Below are positions 19,774 through 19,809 of a stretch of DNA of 19,809 nt, piece after piece. Origin of the DNA: Streptosporangiaceae bacterium (lineage in GTDB: Bacteria; Actinomycetota; Actinomycetes; Streptosporangiales; Streptosporangiaceae); NCBI GenBank assembly GCA_030041195.1, contig JASHOI010000452.1, positions 1 to 19,809 of the forward strand, in the 5' to 3' direction. The position numbers were made by a program, and so were the translations under genes. The notes below the pieces were generated by a model. It did not search any database. It was not told the origin of the DNA and worked only from the letters and a program-made list of their open reading frames with translations. Within the stretch, counting starts at the first letter, position 1, and every line of letters starts with the position of its first letter.

Positions 19774-19809
19774 ATGGCCGAGCCGGACAGCACCATCCCG
19801 GCACCGGGC
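19774..19809 (+). CDS. Start of a possible next gene, cut by the window end
   Basis: An ATG at 19774, 12 nt after the membrane glycosyltransferase stop, begins a frame that stays open to the window end (MAEPDSTIPAPG). AGGAT (19763-19767) upstream could serve as a ribosome site. The short spacing fits a fifth gene of the operon. Twelve residues are too few to identify a product. Confidence 0.4.
   Translation, partial: MAEPDSTIPAPG

Overview
This window is high-GC, gene-dense DNA with frequent GTG starts, 1-8 nt gene overlaps and Shine-Dalgarno-like leaders, which points to an actinomycete. A GlfT2-type galactofuranosyltransferase directly after UDP-galactopyranose mutase is the arrangement known from the mycobacterial galactan locus. 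I therefore favour an actinomycete with a galactofuranose-containing wall polymer. I cannot assign the order.

Region 1 (90-5560, + strand) is a five-gene operon behind a recognisable promoter with an operator-like palindrome. It encodes four distinct luciferase-like (LLM) flavin monooxygenases and one flavin reductase that would supply reduced FMN. Two monooxygenases are of the NtaA/DszA type and two are closer to bacterial luciferase. The set looks like a pathway cleaving a heteroatom-containing compound (C-S, C-N or similar), but the substrate cannot be read from sequence. The end of the second gene carries a striking G-tract/hairpin insertion.

Region 2 (5561-5943) has no intact gene. It holds a probable decayed RelE/ParE toxin fragment, a 17-bp perfect inverted repeat and an operator-like palindrome.

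Region 3 (5944-9739) holds an acyl-CoA dehydrogenase/short-chain dehydrogenase pair (+), a small SnoaL-like protein (-), and a PLP aminotransferase (+) that may be leaderless.

Region 4 (9759-11286) is a divergent DMT-family exporter (-) and MarR regulator (+) around a short palindromic control region. A second inverted repeat, related in sequence to the one in region 2, lies between marR and the convergent glycosyltransferase gene.

Region 5 (11407-19809) is a cell-surface glycan locus. One operon (-) encodes a PAPS-type sulfotransferase and a GlfT1-like family 2 glycosyltransferase. The divergent operon (+) encodes an AmsE-like family 2 glycosyltransferase, Glf, GlfT2 and a GT-C membrane glycosyltransferase, each junction sharing a 4-nt stop/start overlap. 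Together they suggest a galactofuranan that may be decorated with sulfate and with a lipid-linked sugar. The GlfT2 homologue has Gln where the metal-binding His is expected.
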